A DNA stretch of 64,000 nucleotides from Malus domestica (taxonomy: Eukaryota > Streptophyta > Magnoliopsida > Rosales > Rosaceae): the NCBI RefSeq assembly GCF_042453785.1, contig NC_091673.1, positions 1,433,501 through 1,497,500 of the forward strand, written 5' to 3'. The notes beneath the pieces are model-generated. The model made no database searches, had not been told where the DNA came from, and was given only the letters and a program-made list of their open reading frames with translations. Made by a program: the position numbers and the translations under genes. Positions within the stretch are counted from its first letter, which is position 1. Every line of letters starts with the position of its first letter. This document shows positions 63,898 to 64,000 of this stretch, in pieces.

Positions 63898-64000
63898 TTT
63901 TACCTGATTGAGGCAGAAATTGGAAAGTTGCAGAGTTGCAGAGTTGCAGTGAGCTTTTGGGGTTTAGAAGAAGCTTTTCCAGTTGTGGGTTCTATTCAAG

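Overview
This is nuclear DNA of a flowering plant. Genes have many short exons with GT-AG introns, the gaps are AT-rich, and the repeats are plant types: Cassandra, a TRIM, RTE and L1-like LINEs, hAT, PIF/Harbinger and Mutator-like MITEs. Several of the MITEs and the Cassandra copy look like families I know from apple and pear (Rosaceae, Maleae). That placement rests on memory, not on a search.

Layout. 1-5600 is a repeat graveyard: an LTR fragment, an RTE LINE tail, a broken pectin methylesterase piece, a broken glycine-cleavage H-protein piece and an L1-like insertion. 5768-7739 is an intact pectin methylesterase (+). 8599-13601 is cytosolic phosphoglucomutase (-), in which I could place all 18 exons (582 codons). 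16380-17067 is a four-AT-hook HMGA protein (-). 19926-25203 is a six-exon receptor-like cytoplasmic kinase (-) with a 1.3 kb Harbinger-like element in an intron. 25590-30690 is a tandem array of 471 bp units with a complete PIF/Harbinger element inserted in it. 35975-38879 is a myosin-binding (GTD-binding) membrane protein (-). 43004-52091 is a nest of three elements: a TRIM split by a hAT transposon, which is split by a long solo LTR. 53010-54942 is a second LTR, carrying a Cassandra insertion and joined to a full-length tRNA-Asp copy. 55382-59458 is an ANTH-domain clathrin adaptor (-), 60738-61818 is CRR3 of the chloroplast NDH complex (-), and 62293-63897 is a damaged chloroplast armadillo-repeat gene (-).

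The host genes look like ordinary housekeeping or signalling genes and form no pathway together. The most unusual material is in the repeats: an LTR followed by a whole mature tRNA complement including CCA; a Harbinger insertion whose empty site can be read in neighbouring tandem units; and a Cassandra element with 5S-like promoter boxes in both LTRs.

Limits: exon borders were set by eye from splice sites, reading phase and family knowledge. No alignment or expression data were available.
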